A program made the position numbers and the translations under genes. This document shows, piece after piece, positions 19,246 through 28,241 of a stretch of 64,000 bases of DNA. The stretch covers positions 48,983 to 112,982 of the forward strand of contig NZ_JAHCLU010000015.1 in the NCBI RefSeq assembly GCF_018448785.1. The letters are read 5' to 3'. The notes under the pieces are model-generated. The model worked only from the letters and a program-made list of their open reading frames with translations, did not search any database and had not been told where the DNA came from. Numbering within the stretch: position 1 is the first letter of the stretch; every line of letters begins with the position of its first letter. This stretch comes from Halomonas jincaotanensis (GTDB lineage: Bacteria; Pseudomonadota; Gammaproteobacteria; Pseudomonadales; Halomonadaceae).

Positions 19246-19906
19246 TCCGTCCAGCGTCAATCTTTTCGATAGCCGCGCCGATCTGGCGAAAGCCGAGTCG
19301 CCACTTGCCTTCTCGAAGAGCCGGGGCGATCTGCCGGCGGTCAGCCGCGACAGCCGGGTGGTGGTGCGCGAACGTCCCTTCCTCGGGCACCTCATTCTGC
19401 GCGGCGGTGCCATTGTGCTCGACGAGGCGGTGCGCGAGGAACTGGGGATCAACCTGCCTGGCCGGCCCCAGGGGCTGACCCTGGATGCTTCGGGCGAGCG
19501 TTCGATTCAGTGGCTTTCCCCGGACGAGTGGCTGCTGGTCGTGCCCGGCGGTGAGGAGTTCAACCTGGAACGACGCCTGCGCCAGCAGCTGGCGGATGCA
19601 AGCTTCGCCATCGTCAATGTCAGCGGCGGTCAGACCCTGCTCGAGCTCGAGGGCGACGCCGTCCGTGAGCTGTTGTTGAAGAGCGTGGTCTACGACGTTC
19701 ATCCGGTGCATTTCCCAGTGGGCAAGGGGGTGACCACGGTGTTCGCCAAGACCAGTGCCATCGTGCGTCGTCCGAACGAGCGATGCTGGCAGCTGGTGGT
19801 GCGCCGCAGCTTTGCCGACTACTGCCTTCGCTGGCTGCTCGATGCCGGTGAGGAGTACGCCATCGGTGTCGAGCTGGGGGATGAATCGCGTGGGGCCATG
19901 CCATGA
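19238..19906 (+). CDS. soxG: Sarcosine oxidase gamma subunit
   Basis: A 222-residue gamma subunit, related to the aminomethyltransferase fold (LSPDEWLLVVPGGEE, VSGGQTLLELEG). It completes the heterotetramer. It begins inside the end of soxA after a GGGAGAG site at 19224-19230 and its end overlaps purU by four bases. Confidence 0.92.
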   Translation: MSNPSSVNLFDSRADLAKAESPLAFSKSRGDLPAVSRDSRVVVRERPFLGHLILRGGAIVLDEAVREELGINLPGRPQGLTLDASGERSIQWLSPDEWLLVVPGGEEFNLERRLRQQLADASFAIVNVSGGQTLLELEGDAVRELLLKSVVYDVHPVHFPVGKGVTTVFAKTSAIVRRPNERCWQLVVRRSFADYCLRWLLDAGEEYAIGVELGDESRGAMP

Positions 19907-20769
19907 GCCAACCGTCGGACACCTGGATCCTGGCGGCACAGTGCCCGAGCCGCCTGGGCACCGTGGACGTGGTGACCCGCTTCCTCAGGGAGTGGCGCTG
20001 CTACATCACCGAGCTGAGTTCCTTCGATGATCGGCTGGGTGGGCAGTTCTTCATTCGTGCCGAGTTCCGCCCCGAGGACGAGACCTTCGAGGGTGATGCC
20101 TTTCGCGAGGCCTTCGTCCCACGCGCCGCCGAGTTCGACATGACTTTCGAGCTGACGCGTCCCGGGACGCGCTTGCCGGTGGTGATCATGGTCTCCAAGG
20201 CCGACCACTGCCTCAACGACCTGCTCTATCGCTACCGAACCGGCCAGCTTCCCATCGACATCCGCGCGGTGGTCTCCAACCATCCCGACCTCGAACCTCT
20301 GGCTGCCTGGCACGGCATTCCCTATCATCACCTCCCCATCACCTCCACGACCAAGGCCGAGCAGGAGGCGCAGGTGTGGCGGGTCGTCGAGGAGACGGGG
20401 GCGGAGCTGGTGATCCTGGCGCGCTACATGCAGGTTCTTTCCAGCGAGATGTGCGATAAACTCAGCGGTCGTGCGATCAATATTCACCATTCCCTGCTGC
20501 CCGGCTTCAAGGGCGCGCGTCCCTACCACCAGGCCTTTGAAAAGGGGGTCAAGCTGGTCGGCGCCACGGCGCACTACATCAACGACGATCTCGATGAGGG
20601 GCCGATCATCACCCAGGGCGTGGAACCCGTGACCCACGCCGACACCCCGGATGACCTGGTCGCCAAGGGGCGTGACATTGAGTGTCTGACCCTGGCGCGG
20701 GCCGTTGCCTACCATGTCGAGCGCCGTGTGTTCCTGCATCAGCGTCGTACCGTGGTCTTTACACGTTAA
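19903..20769 (+). CDS. purU: Formyltetrahydrofolate deformylase
   Basis: A 288-residue enzyme that hydrolyses 10-formyl-THF to formate and THF. It has an N-terminal ACT domain (residues 1 to about 85) and a formyltransferase fold with NIHHSLLPGFKGARPYHQAF and GATAHYINDDLDEGPII, which carry the catalytic His and Asp. Placed last in the sox operon with an ATGA overlap, it regenerates THF for sarcosine oxidase and supplies formate to the dehydrogenase encoded upstream. Confidence 0.95.
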   Translation: MSQPSDTWILAAQCPSRLGTVDVVTRFLREWRCYITELSSFDDRLGGQFFIRAEFRPEDETFEGDAFREAFVPRAAEFDMTFELTRPGTRLPVVIMVSKADHCLNDLLYRYRTGQLPIDIRAVVSNHPDLEPLAAWHGIPYHHLPITSTTKAEQEAQVWRVVEETGAELVILARYMQVLSSEMCDKLSGRAINIHHSLLPGFKGARPYHQAFEKGVKLVGATAHYINDDLDEGPIITQGVEPVTHADTPDDLVAKGRDIECLTLARAVAYHVERRVFLHQRRTVVFTR

Positions 20770-20790
20770 TTTTCACGCGTTAGCCAGCAT

Positions 20791-20810
20791 GCCGGCAGTG
20801 AGCTGCCGGC
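20791..20810. terminator. Hairpin between purU and the GMC oxidoreductase gene
   Basis: A perfect 8-bp GC stem (20791-20798 with 20803-20810) with a TGAG loop sits in the 69 bases between convergent genes. No clear T run follows on either strand. Confidence 0.45.
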
Positions 20811-20838
20811 GAGGTTGGTGCGTGATCCGTATGGGTGG

Positions 20839-22314
20839 CTAAGGCAGGATGGTCGGATTCAAGTGCGCCGCTTGTTGACCGAGCCGGCCCTCCAGATGAG
20901 CGGTCAGGCGTATCGCCAGTTGCACCAGGGTCAGTGTCGGGTTGGCATGTCCGACGCTGGGAAACACGCTGGAACCGGCGATGTACAGATTGTCCTGAGC
21001 GAAGACCCGACAATCGCTATCGACGATGCCGTGGTCGGGCGAGTGGCTCATACGGGTGCCGCCCATGTGATGGCGGCCGGCCAGCTCGCCCTCGACCGGC
21101 GGGTGAATCGGCGCTGTCGTCAGCCAGTCGGCGAGCTGAAGGCGCCCGATGTCGTGATGGCGCAGATAGTCACCGAACAACAACGCACTATCGCGGATGG
21201 TGCGGACGTCGAGCGCCGATTGATGCCAGACCAGCCTGGCGCGGGGCATGCCGAGGCTATCCACCTCGCGCGTCAACTCGATGCGATTCTCGCGGCGGGG
21301 CTCCTGCTCCCAGGCCGCGCGCAGCAACAGGCTGTAGATGCCACCTTTTTGACTGTTCAAGGTATTGAAACGTCGCGCCAATGATGGCGCAACGCTCGCG
21401 AGTTCATCGATCAACTGCTGGGTCACCACATCGCTCATGCGGTGCAGACGCAGGCCGCAATTGAGGATGCCGCGCTCGGCGATGGCCTCGGCGGTCGGGG
21501 AGAGAAAAATGTTGAAGTGATCCACCAGGTCCAGCGGCGCAGGGTTGAGGATCAGCGCATGCCCGACCGTGGCGTGGGGATGCTCCATCCAGTAGCGACC
21601 GAGTGCGGCGGGTTGCGGGATAAGGCGCCCCTGTGTCTGCCGGTTGCACCACAGCAGCAACCGCGAATTCTCGATACCCCCGCACGCCAGCACAAAGTAA
21701 CGCGCTCGTACCCGACGCAGGACTCCCTGGTAGCTCTTGAAGGCGGCGCTCGTCACCGTGCCACGGTGGGTTTCCAGGCCGAACAGGTTGGCCGCCAGAC
21801 AGCACCTGAGGGTAGGTGAGTCGCTGAGCTCTGCGGCATATTTCTGGCTGACCCGAACCGGGTTGCCGCGGGAGAAGTGGATCCGTTTCAGGCTCGCCCC
21901 GGCAATCTCCTGGTCTGGCGAGATGGGTTGCAGTTCAAGGATCCCGGCGGCTTCGTCATAGTAGGGATCGAGCGCCTCGCGCGCGATTGGCCATGCCGTG
22001 TCGGGAGCGGCAGGCTTCGCCGCGAAGTCATAGTGGTCCAGAGGTCGGCTGATGCCGCCCCAATGATTCGTCGAGCCCCCTAGGTAGCGCAGCCGCGTGT
22101 CCTTCAGGGCGGGGTAGGCATTGCCTTGCACCTCGCCCTCGTATAGCGCTTGGGAGCGCTCGCTGAAGGTCTGGTCGCCGCCTTCACAGAGCAGAACGCG
22201 ATGGCCCTGGCGGGCCAACTTGACGGCCATCGCCACACCGGCGGCGCCACCACCAATGAGGCATACGTCCACCTCGTCACCCGGTTCTCCGAGTGTCTCG
22301 AAGGGAACGTACAT
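20839..22314 (-). CDS. GMC-family FAD oxidoreductase
   Basis: A 491-residue glucose-methanol-choline family protein. The FAD motif VCLIGGGAAGVAMAVKLARQ is near the N-terminus, GGSTNHWGG follows, and the C-terminus has the family block GSSVFPSVGHANPTLTLVQL. The substrate cannot be read: the arrangement resembles membrane-bound sugar or alcohol dehydrogenases more than BetA. It has no signal peptide itself, but it starts within the stop of a tiny Tat-signal gene (TGATG), so the pair may be exported together. Not obviously part of the betaine pathway next door. Confidence 0.82.
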   Translation of the reverse strand: MYVPFETLGEPGDEVDVCLIGGGAAGVAMAVKLARQGHRVLLCEGGDQTFSERSQALYEGEVQGNAYPALKDTRLRYLGGSTNHWGGISRPLDHYDFAAKPAAPDTAWPIAREALDPYYDEAAGILELQPISPDQEIAGASLKRIHFSRGNPVRVSQKYAAELSDSPTLRCCLAANLFGLETHRGTVTSAAFKSYQGVLRRVRARYFVLACGGIENSRLLLWCNRQTQGRLIPQPAALGRYWMEHPHATVGHALILNPAPLDLVDHFNIFLSPTAEAIAERGILNCGLRLHRMSDVVTQQLIDELASVAPSLARRFNTLNSQKGGIYSLLLRAAWEQEPRRENRIELTREVDSLGMPRARLVWHQSALDVRTIRDSALLFGDYLRHHDIGRLQLADWLTTAPIHPPVEGELAGRHHMGGTRMSHSPDHGIVDSDCRVFAQDNLYIAGSSVFPSVGHANPTLTLVQLAIRLTAHLEGRLGQQAAHLNPTILP

Positions 22315-22499
22315 CAGAGGTCGTCTTGAGTAAGCAACCAGCCATGACGCATCACCGGCGTGGGGTCACTGGTCCTGGCTCCGATGCGCGCCGTTCGTGT
22401 ACCGGCCAGACCGATGGCCGTATAGGGAATCAGCAGCAGGCCAAGCCCAGTCAGTCCCGCGTTTCTCAACAATCGTCGTCGCGTTGTCGTTGCCTTCAT
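22314..22499 (-). CDS. Small Tat-signal protein coupled to the GMC oxidoreductase
   Basis: A 61-residue protein with a twin-arginine-like N-terminus (TTRRRLLRNAGLTGLGLLLI) followed by a short hydrophilic tail. Its TGA overlaps the ATG of the GMC gene by one base. GMC dehydrogenases are often carried through the Tat system by a small partner subunit that bears the signal; this one is unusually short and may act as a minimal escort. Function is inferred from the motif and the coupling. Confidence 0.6.
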   Translation of the reverse strand: MKATTTRRRLLRNAGLTGLGLLLIPYTAIGLAGTRTARIGARTSDPTPVMRHGWLLTQDDL

Positions 22500-22640
22500 G
22501 GTGGGTGCATTATCCTTTTTTGTCCCGGTTTATTGCTCCGATGTTACCAAGCTCGGCTCTGTTTCTGCCGTCCTGAACGATGTTGGCCCAGTTCCACGGT
22601 ATTCGCCAGTACCCGCCTGCGCCGAGTCGAATGTTCCCTG

Positions 22641-23552
22641 TCATGATCTGGCAGATGGTCTGCCCCGAACCACCAGCACGACGCCGGTGATGGCGATCGC
22701 CATTCCGACGAGTGAGGTCAGCGGTAGTTGCTCGTCGAACAACCACCAGGCTTCCAACGCTGTGACCGGCGGCACCAGATAGAAGAGGCTGGCCACCCTT
22801 GACGCCTCGCCACGCTTGATCAATGCCATTAACAAGAGGATGGCGCTTATCGACAGCACCAGCACCAGCCAGCCCAGCGTCAACAGGAAGGTCGGTGTCC
22901 ACTCCACGTGACGCTCCTCGAAGAGCAGTGCTCCGAGCCCAAGTACCACACCGGCGCCCAGGTACTGCACCACCGTGCCCGACAGCAACGGCATGCCGGT
23001 GCAGAACCGCTTCTGATACAGGGTTCCACAAGAAATGCCGATCAAGGCGACCAGCACACTGGCGAGTGCCCCCAGGCCGAATCCCTCAAACAGATGCATA
23101 CCGGGATCGAGTTTTCCCCCCAACACCAGAACGATGCCAGCGAGCCCCAGTGCGAGGCCCATCCATTGCGTCGGCTTCAGTCGCTCGTTCAGCAGGGGGC
23201 CGGCAAGGATAGCGGTGAGCAGAGGTTGCAGACCTACCAGCAAAGAGGCGAGACCCGCCGGCATTCCTTGATAGATGCCATAGAAGACACCGCCCAGATA
23301 GGCACCGTGCACCAGCAGACCGGAGACCGCGATATGACCCCACAATGGGGCCCCCTTGGGCCAGTCACCCCCCATCAACTGGACGAGGGGCACCAGCAAC
23401 GCCAGCGTGAGCACGAAGCGGATGAACAGGAAGGTGAAGGGTTCGGCATACGGCAGCCCGAACTTGGCACCGATGAAGCCTGTGCTCCACAAGGCGACGA
23501 ACAGGAAGGGCATGGCGGTCAGCCAGGCCTGGCGACGACGTTGCGCGGTCAT
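22641..23552 (-). CDS. EamA/DMT-family transporter
   Basis: A 303-residue inner-membrane protein with about ten hydrophobic segments in two EamA repeats: ALWSTGFIGAKFGLPYAEPF in the first and GIFYQ-type and ERLKPTQWMGLALGLAGI signatures across the halves. Members export amino acids or small metabolites, and the substrate here is unknown. It is an isolated gene reading away from the TRAP remnants. Confidence 0.88.
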   Translation of the reverse strand: MTAQRRRQAWLTAMPFLFVALWSTGFIGAKFGLPYAEPFTFLFIRFVLTLALLVPLVQLMGGDWPKGAPLWGHIAVSGLLVHGAYLGGVFYGIYQGMPAGLASLLVGLQPLLTAILAGPLLNERLKPTQWMGLALGLAGIVLVLGGKLDPGMHLFEGFGLGALASVLVALIGISCGTLYQKRFCTGMPLLSGTVVQYLGAGVVLGLGALLFEERHVEWTPTFLLTLGWLVLVLSISAILLLMALIKRGEASRVASLFYLVPPVTALEAWWLFDEQLPLTSLVGMAIAITGVVLVVRGRPSARS

Positions 23553-23841
23553 GAGAGACTCATCGAGTGATTAAGGAAAGTGAGCATCGTCGCGGTCGTG
23601 AGCTCGACAAGCCAATCCCCGATCTTGTGCTTTGGTCGAACAGCGAGACGACGCTGGAATATTGGTATTACCATAATTAGACAAGTTTATAAAAGGAGTT
23701 AGCGTATTTTTCGGAGTGTTTTGCCTGATGCTGGCTCAGCCATGCGTTGGAGTTTTCGCTATTTTCGATTGTGGAAGTTTTTTCCAGATAGGTAAGGCTT
23801 CCTGCCCGACAAGGACGCGGGTTATCGGCATCGGAATCTCA

Positions 23842-24627
23842 ATGTTCAGCGCCGGTGTCTTCCTGACCGCCTTCCCGATGGGCCTGTCGCTGCCCCACCA
23901 GTGAAATATGATGTTCGGCGCCTATGGTGGCTTCGACATCGCCAAGGACCTGTATCGCAAGCAGGGCCAGGAACTGCTGGGCTACGTTCATCACGACCTC
24001 AACCTGATTCACTCCAAGGTGCCATTGCGCAGCTTCGATGACTTCGATGGTATCAAGATACGTATGCCGGGTGGCATCGTCGCCGAGACCTTTGCCGCCA
24101 TCGGCGCTCGTACCACGCTACTGCCGGGTCCCGAGGTCTATCCCGCGCTCGAGAAGGTCACCATCGATGCCGCCGACTTTACCGGCGCAGCAGTGAATTT
24201 CGAGCTGGGCTTCTGGCAGGTCGCCGATTACATCGTCATGGGGCCGCCGTCCACGCCCTGTCTGCACCAGTCGGTCGACCTCATGGATATCTCGGTCAAC
24301 CGCCGCGTCTTCGAGCGCATGTCGTCGCAGACCCAGGATCTCATGCATGACCTGGTCGCTGCCTATTCCCGCGAGCATTATGCCGTAATCCAGAAGGCCA
24401 ACGCCGAGGCCTGGCCCAAGTATCGCGAGAAGGGCGTGGAGATCATCCACCTGACCGAAGACGATGCCAGCCGCTTCCGTGATGCCGCCATCCCGTTGTG
24501 GTTCAAGTGGGCCAACAAGGACGCGGACGCCGCTCGGCTGTTCAAGGCTCACCTCGATACCATGATGGACCCTGCGGTGGCGCTGATCACCGATGAGGAC
24601 ATCAAGGACTACCAGCTCAACGTATAA
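23842..24627 (+). pseudogene. Broken TRAP transporter substrate-binding protein (DctP-type)
   Basis: The 239 codons from 23908 are the C-terminal two thirds of a DctP-family periplasmic solute-binding protein (KIRMPGGIVAETFAAIGA, LPGPEVYPALEKVTIDAADF). The same frame continues upstream as MFSAGVFLTAFPMGLSLPHQ to a TGA at 23902-23904, where relatives have Trp in a HQWEMMF-like block: a probable TGG-to-TGA change. Further left (before about 23842) the similarity stops, so the signal peptide and about 100 residues are gone. The frame after the stop could start at 23908, but such a product would lack its export signal. Treated as inactive. Confidence 0.8.
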
Positions 24628-24768
24628 CGTTCCGGCTTGACTCTACCGGGTGTTGCTGTCTTCGGGCCGCAGCACCCGGTTTCGGTAGGGCGCAACCTTA
24701 GATCCCGCACCCGCCGGCTCGACGATCCGTAGCCATCCCTCAGGTGATGGCTCTGCGGAGGAGTTTCC

Positions 24769-24957
24769 ATGAATCTTGAGATCAATTTCGTCCTGCCGCA
24801 CTGGCTCTATTGGTCGGTGCTGCTCCTATTGCCTTTGGCCTTGATGTTCTTCGTCTTGTGTAGGCTCCCCAAACTGGGGAGCTTTTTTACAAACCGTAAC
24901 AACAAACTTCTGAACGCGTGCCGCCCGCTGCCGTCACAGGGGGGCACATTCACATAG
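24769..24957 (+). pseudogene. Truncated TRAP-transporter membrane component
   Basis: A strong GGAGGAG site precedes the ATG at 24769, and the first 31 or so residues (NLEINFVLPHWLYWS then a hydrophobic run) look like the start of a small membrane protein found with TRAP transporters. After LMFFVLCR the frame runs straight into a terminator hairpin and then low-quality sequence, so only the first membrane segment remains. With the broken dctP just upstream this marks an internal deletion of the transporter operon. The identity of the original subunit is a guess. Confidence 0.5.
24864..24888 (+). terminator. Rho-independent terminator
   Basis: An 8-bp stem (24864-24871 with 24875-24882) is followed by six T. 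It lies inside the truncated TRAP membrane ORF and was probably the original terminator at the end of the transporter operon, brought next to the 5' part by deletion. Confidence 0.8.
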
Positions 24958-24975
24958 AAAACCCTGGAGGTATTC

Positions 24976-25359
24976 ATGCAACGGATTACTGCCCTGTTCT
25001 CAGCCGCACTTCTCGCCGCCGGTCTTATGACCGCCACGGCTCATGCCCAGGAAGGAACGGCTAACACCGAGCAGCCGCAGGCCAGCGCCCCCGCTCAGGA
25101 CTTCGATGACGGTCAGCTTGAGCAATTCGCTGACGCATCCCAGGAAATTGCTGCGGTTTCCCAAGAATATACGCAGCGTCTGCAAGAAGCCGAAGACGAG
25201 GACACGCAACAAGAAGTGCGCATGGAAGCCAACGAGAAGATGGTGGAAATTGTCGAGGACAGTGGCCTTGATGTGGATACCTTCAATGCTATCGGCCAGG
25301 CTATCCAGCAGGATCCTGAGCTGATGCAGCGTGTCCAGGAAATGGCCCAGTCTTCTTAA
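24976..25359 (+). CDS. DUF4168-family secreted protein
   Basis: A 127-residue protein with a clear signal peptide (RITALFSAALLAAGLMTATAHA, cleavage after AHA near residue 24) and an acidic, helical body of the DUF4168 type (QEVRMEANEKMVEIVEDSGL, then FNAIGQAIQQDPELMQRV). The highly acidic surface fits a halophile periplasm. Function unknown; relatives are often induced by stress. A GGAGG site precedes the ATG. Confidence 0.8.
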   Translation: MQRITALFSAALLAAGLMTATAHAQEGTANTEQPQASAPAQDFDDGQLEQFADASQEIAAVSQEYTQRLQEAEDEDTQQEVRMEANEKMVEIVEDSGLDVDTFNAIGQAIQQDPELMQRVQEMAQSS

Positions 25360-25395
25360 GACGACACGCCATTCTCGCCGACTCCCATCGGCAAT

Positions 25396-25425
25396 ACGAA
25401 GGCCACCCCATGGGGTGGCCTTCGT
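25396..25425 (+). terminator. Terminator after the DUF4168 gene
   Basis: Two perfect 15-base arms (25396-25410 and 25411-25425) make a stable hairpin, followed by a short T-containing tail. Confidence 0.7.
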
Positions 25426-25509
25426 CGTTGTAGCGGCTTTACAGCGCCTACGTGACCTTCCAAACTGACCACAAATGCCTTTCCGGAGCCGAGTGCATGA
25501 ACACTGTGT

Positions 25510-27432
25510 ATGAGTGCTGTTATGGAGGTTGAGCTGCTCGAGATCCGCCAGCATATGGGGCGCTTCGCCCCGTTCGACCTGATTTCCGACGAGCTTCTCG
25601 ATGGGCTGGCAGGCCAAGTAGAAGTCGCCTACTTCAAGGCGGGCACGGATATCCTGACCTATGGACAGGAGCTACACGAGTTCTGTTATATCCGCAGCGG
25701 TGCGGTCGAGGTCCATCGCCGCAATGGTGAACTCTACAATCGCCTGGGTGAGGGAGATATGTTCGGCCACTTCAGTCTGTTGCGCGACCAACGGGTTCGT
25801 TTTCCGGCTCGCGCCCTGGAAGACACGCTGATCTATTTCATCCCCGAAGCGGCGTTTCACGAGTTGTGCGAGGCCGACGAGCATTTCGCTGATTTCGTCG
25901 AGCTGGAACGCCCACGACTGGAAACCGCCTCCGAGCAACAGAAGAAGAACAACAATCTGATGATCACCCGGGTGCGCAAGTTGCTCACCCGCTACCCGCT
26001 GATGGTCGAGGCGAGCAGCACAGTACAGCATGCGGCGCAGCAGATCGGGGAGGCCCAGGCGTCGGCGGTGTTGGTGCTCGATGCGCCCGGTGACAATCCC
26101 CGCTATATCGTCCGTGATTGTGAGGAACGCGCGTGGCAGGTCCGGGGCATTCTCACCGACAGTGACTTTCGCAAGCGGGTAGTGGCGGAGGGGCGCTCAC
26201 CCGATACGCCGGTGGGTGAGGTGATCGTTGATCGACTCATCGCCATCCAGTCCGACGAGTCGGTCCACGAGGCGATGCTGTGCATGCTGCGCAACAATAT
26301 TCACCATTTGCCAGTGATGCATCGACGCAGCCCGGTGGGCATCGTGCATCTCTCCGACATCATTCGTCATGAAACCCACAGCAGCCTCTATCTGGTCAGC
26401 AATATCTTCAACCAGTCATCGGCGGCGGGCCTGGCGAAGCTGGCCCCCGATGTGCGCGCGGCATTTATGCGCATGGTCGAGGACGATGCCGACTCACGAA
26501 TGGTCGGCAGTGCGTTGTCAACCATCGGACGTAGCTTCACTCGGCGTCTGCTGGAACTGGCCGAGGAGGAGTTGGGGCCGCCGCCGGTGCCTTATTGCTT
26601 CATGACCAATGGCTCCATGGCGCGCAATGAGCAGACCTTCGTGACGGACCAGGACAACGCCTTGGTGCTCGATGATGACTTCGACCCCGAGCGACACGAC
26701 GCCTATTTCCTGGCGATGGCCCAGCGAGTCAGCGATGGCCTGAATGCCTGCGGCTATTCTTATTGCACCGGGGGTATCATGGCCACCAACCCCAAATGGC
26801 GCCAGCCCTTGGCGGTATGGAAAGGTTATTTTCGTGACTGGATCGACAATCCCACGCCCGAGCGGCTATTGCACAGTTCGATCTTCTTCGACCTGGATAG
26901 CGTGTACGGCGAGAATGTGTTTGTTGAACAACTACAGGAACTCGTTGCCGACAAGGCCAAGAACAGCCCGCAATTCCTAGCCGCGATGTCGCGCAATGCC
27001 CTGAATCGTACGCCGCCGCTGGGCTTCTTTCGCACTTTCGTGATGGAAAAGGACGGAAAGCAGAATAACACCATCAACCTCAAGCGCCGCGGCACCGCGC
27101 CCATGGTCGACTTGATCCGCATCCATGCCCTGGCCTGCGGCTCCCGTGCCCAGAACAGCTTCGAGCGACTCGATGATATTGGTCGTACCCAGCTACTGGC
27201 GCCGGGGGTGAGCGACAAGCTGCGTTACGCGCTGGAATTTCTCGCCATGTCACGGATTCGCCATCAGGTCATCGATCTGCACCATGAGCGCACACCGGAT
27301 AACACCATCGAGCCGGAAAATGTCGCCGACAACGAACGTCATACGCTGAAGGATGCCTTCCAGGCGTTAAGCAATGCCCAGAAGTTTCTCAAGTTCCGTT
27401 ATGGCATGCCTACAAGGCCGCTATCGAAGTGA
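25510..27432 (+). CDS. cNMP-binding / CBS-pair / DUF294 nucleotidyltransferase-like protein
   Basis: A 640-residue cytoplasmic protein. Residues 1 to about 140 are a cyclic-nucleotide-binding domain (RLGEGDMFGHFSLLR). About 150-290 hold two CBS motifs (GILTDSDFRKRVVAEG, GIVHLSDIIRHE). The rest is a DUF294 nucleotidyltransferase domain with NGSMARNEQTFVTDQDNALV (the GS and DxD-type residues) and a helical C-terminal part. The architecture matches regulators usually next to an acetate-type sodium symporter and a DnaQ-like exonuclease; only the exonuclease is present here. Start is 25510 or 25522; neither has a strong ribosome site. Confidence 0.87.
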   Translation: MSAVMEVELLEIRQHMGRFAPFDLISDELLDGLAGQVEVAYFKAGTDILTYGQELHEFCYIRSGAVEVHRRNGELYNRLGEGDMFGHFSLLRDQRVRFPARALEDTLIYFIPEAAFHELCEADEHFADFVELERPRLETASEQQKKNNNLMITRVRKLLTRYPLMVEASSTVQHAAQQIGEAQASAVLVLDAPGDNPRYIVRDCEERAWQVRGILTDSDFRKRVVAEGRSPDTPVGEVIVDRLIAIQSDESVHEAMLCMLRNNIHHLPVMHRRSPVGIVHLSDIIRHETHSSLYLVSNIFNQSSAAGLAKLAPDVRAAFMRMVEDDADSRMVGSALSTIGRSFTRRLLELAEEELGPPPVPYCFMTNGSMARNEQTFVTDQDNALVLDDDFDPERHDAYFLAMAQRVSDGLNACGYSYCTGGIMATNPKWRQPLAVWKGYFRDWIDNPTPERLLHSSIFFDLDSVYGENVFVEQLQELVADKAKNSPQFLAAMSRNALNRTPPLGFFRTFVMEKDGKQNNTINLKRRGTAPMVDLIRIHALACGSRAQNSFERLDDIGRTQLLAPGVSDKLRYALEFLAMSRIRHQVIDLHHERTPDNTIEPENVADNERHTLKDAFQALSNAQKFLKFRYGMPTRPLSK

Positions 27433-28151
27433 GTCCCAACGGTCGAAAAAAGCGGCAGTCGCCCGACTGGCCCAGTTACCTGGCGGCACGACGCGACGCG
27501 GCGACGCATCCCTGCCTGAAACGCTACTTCGACGCTTGCACCCTGAGCCCGGAGACGCCCATTGCCGAGGTGCCGATGGTGGCCATGGACATGGAGACGA
27601 CCGGCCTCGATGCAAGCCGCCACGGTATCGTCAGCATCGGCCTGGTACCCTTTACCTTGTCGCGTGTGCGGCTGATACAGCGTCATTACTGGATCGTCAA
27701 ACCCCGGCAGCCGCTGAATCGGGAATCGGTGGCCTTTCACCACATCACTCATTCACAGGTGGCCGATGCGCCGGATCTGGAGGTGATACTTCCCGACCTG
27801 CTCGAGGCGCTGGCGGGGCGGCTGGCGGTCGTCCATTTCCGCCATATCGAACGGCCGTTTCTCGATGTCGCCGTAAAGGCCCGACTCGGCGAGGGGATTC
27901 GCTTCCCGGTCATCGATACCATGTCTCTCGAAGCACGTATTCATCGCCAGCCGCTGTGGGCGCGCTTTCGTCGTTGGATGGGCCGTCCCCCGGTGTCGAT
28001 CCGATTACAGAGCAGTCGCGCGCGCTACGGCCTACCGGCTTATCAGGGGCACCATGCGTTGATCGATGCCCTGGCCACTGCCGAACTCCTCCAGGCACAG
28101 ATCGCCGCTCGTTATACGCTGGATACCCCTGTCGGCCAGCTCTGGAGCTGA
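27429..28151 (+). CDS. DnaQ-like 3'-5' exonuclease
   Basis: A 240-residue DEDDh exonuclease-fold protein. Exo I is VAMDMETTGLDASRHGIVSIG (Asp and Glu in DMET), the middle Asp lies in RHIERPFLD, and HHALIDALATAELL supplies the final His and Asp. It starts at GTG inside the stop of the preceding gene (GTGA), so the two are coupled. The same pair occurs in many gammaproteobacteria; the joint role is unknown, possibly nucleotide-signal turnover. Confidence 0.85.
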   Translation: MSPNGRKKRQSPDWPSYLAARRDAATHPCLKRYFDACTLSPETPIAEVPMVAMDMETTGLDASRHGIVSIGLVPFTLSRVRLIQRHYWIVKPRQPLNRESVAFHHITHSQVADAPDLEVILPDLLEALAGRLAVVHFRHIERPFLDVAVKARLGEGIRFPVIDTMSLEARIHRQPLWARFRRWMGRPPVSIRLQSSRARYGLPAYQGHHALIDALATAELLQAQIAARYTLDTPVGQLWS

Positions 28152-28183
28152 CGTTGGACCAGGGGCTCAGGACAACCAACGAC

Positions 28184-28211
28184 GAGGGGGCGACCCGATG
28201 GCCGCCCCCTC
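28184..28211. terminator. Bidirectional terminator hairpin
   Basis: A 9-bp GC stem (28184-28192 with 28203-28211) with a 10-base loop lies between the convergent exonuclease and BCCT genes. Confidence 0.6.
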
Positions 28212-28241
28212 GAATGTCACACCGAATCTCCGGTCCGGGTG

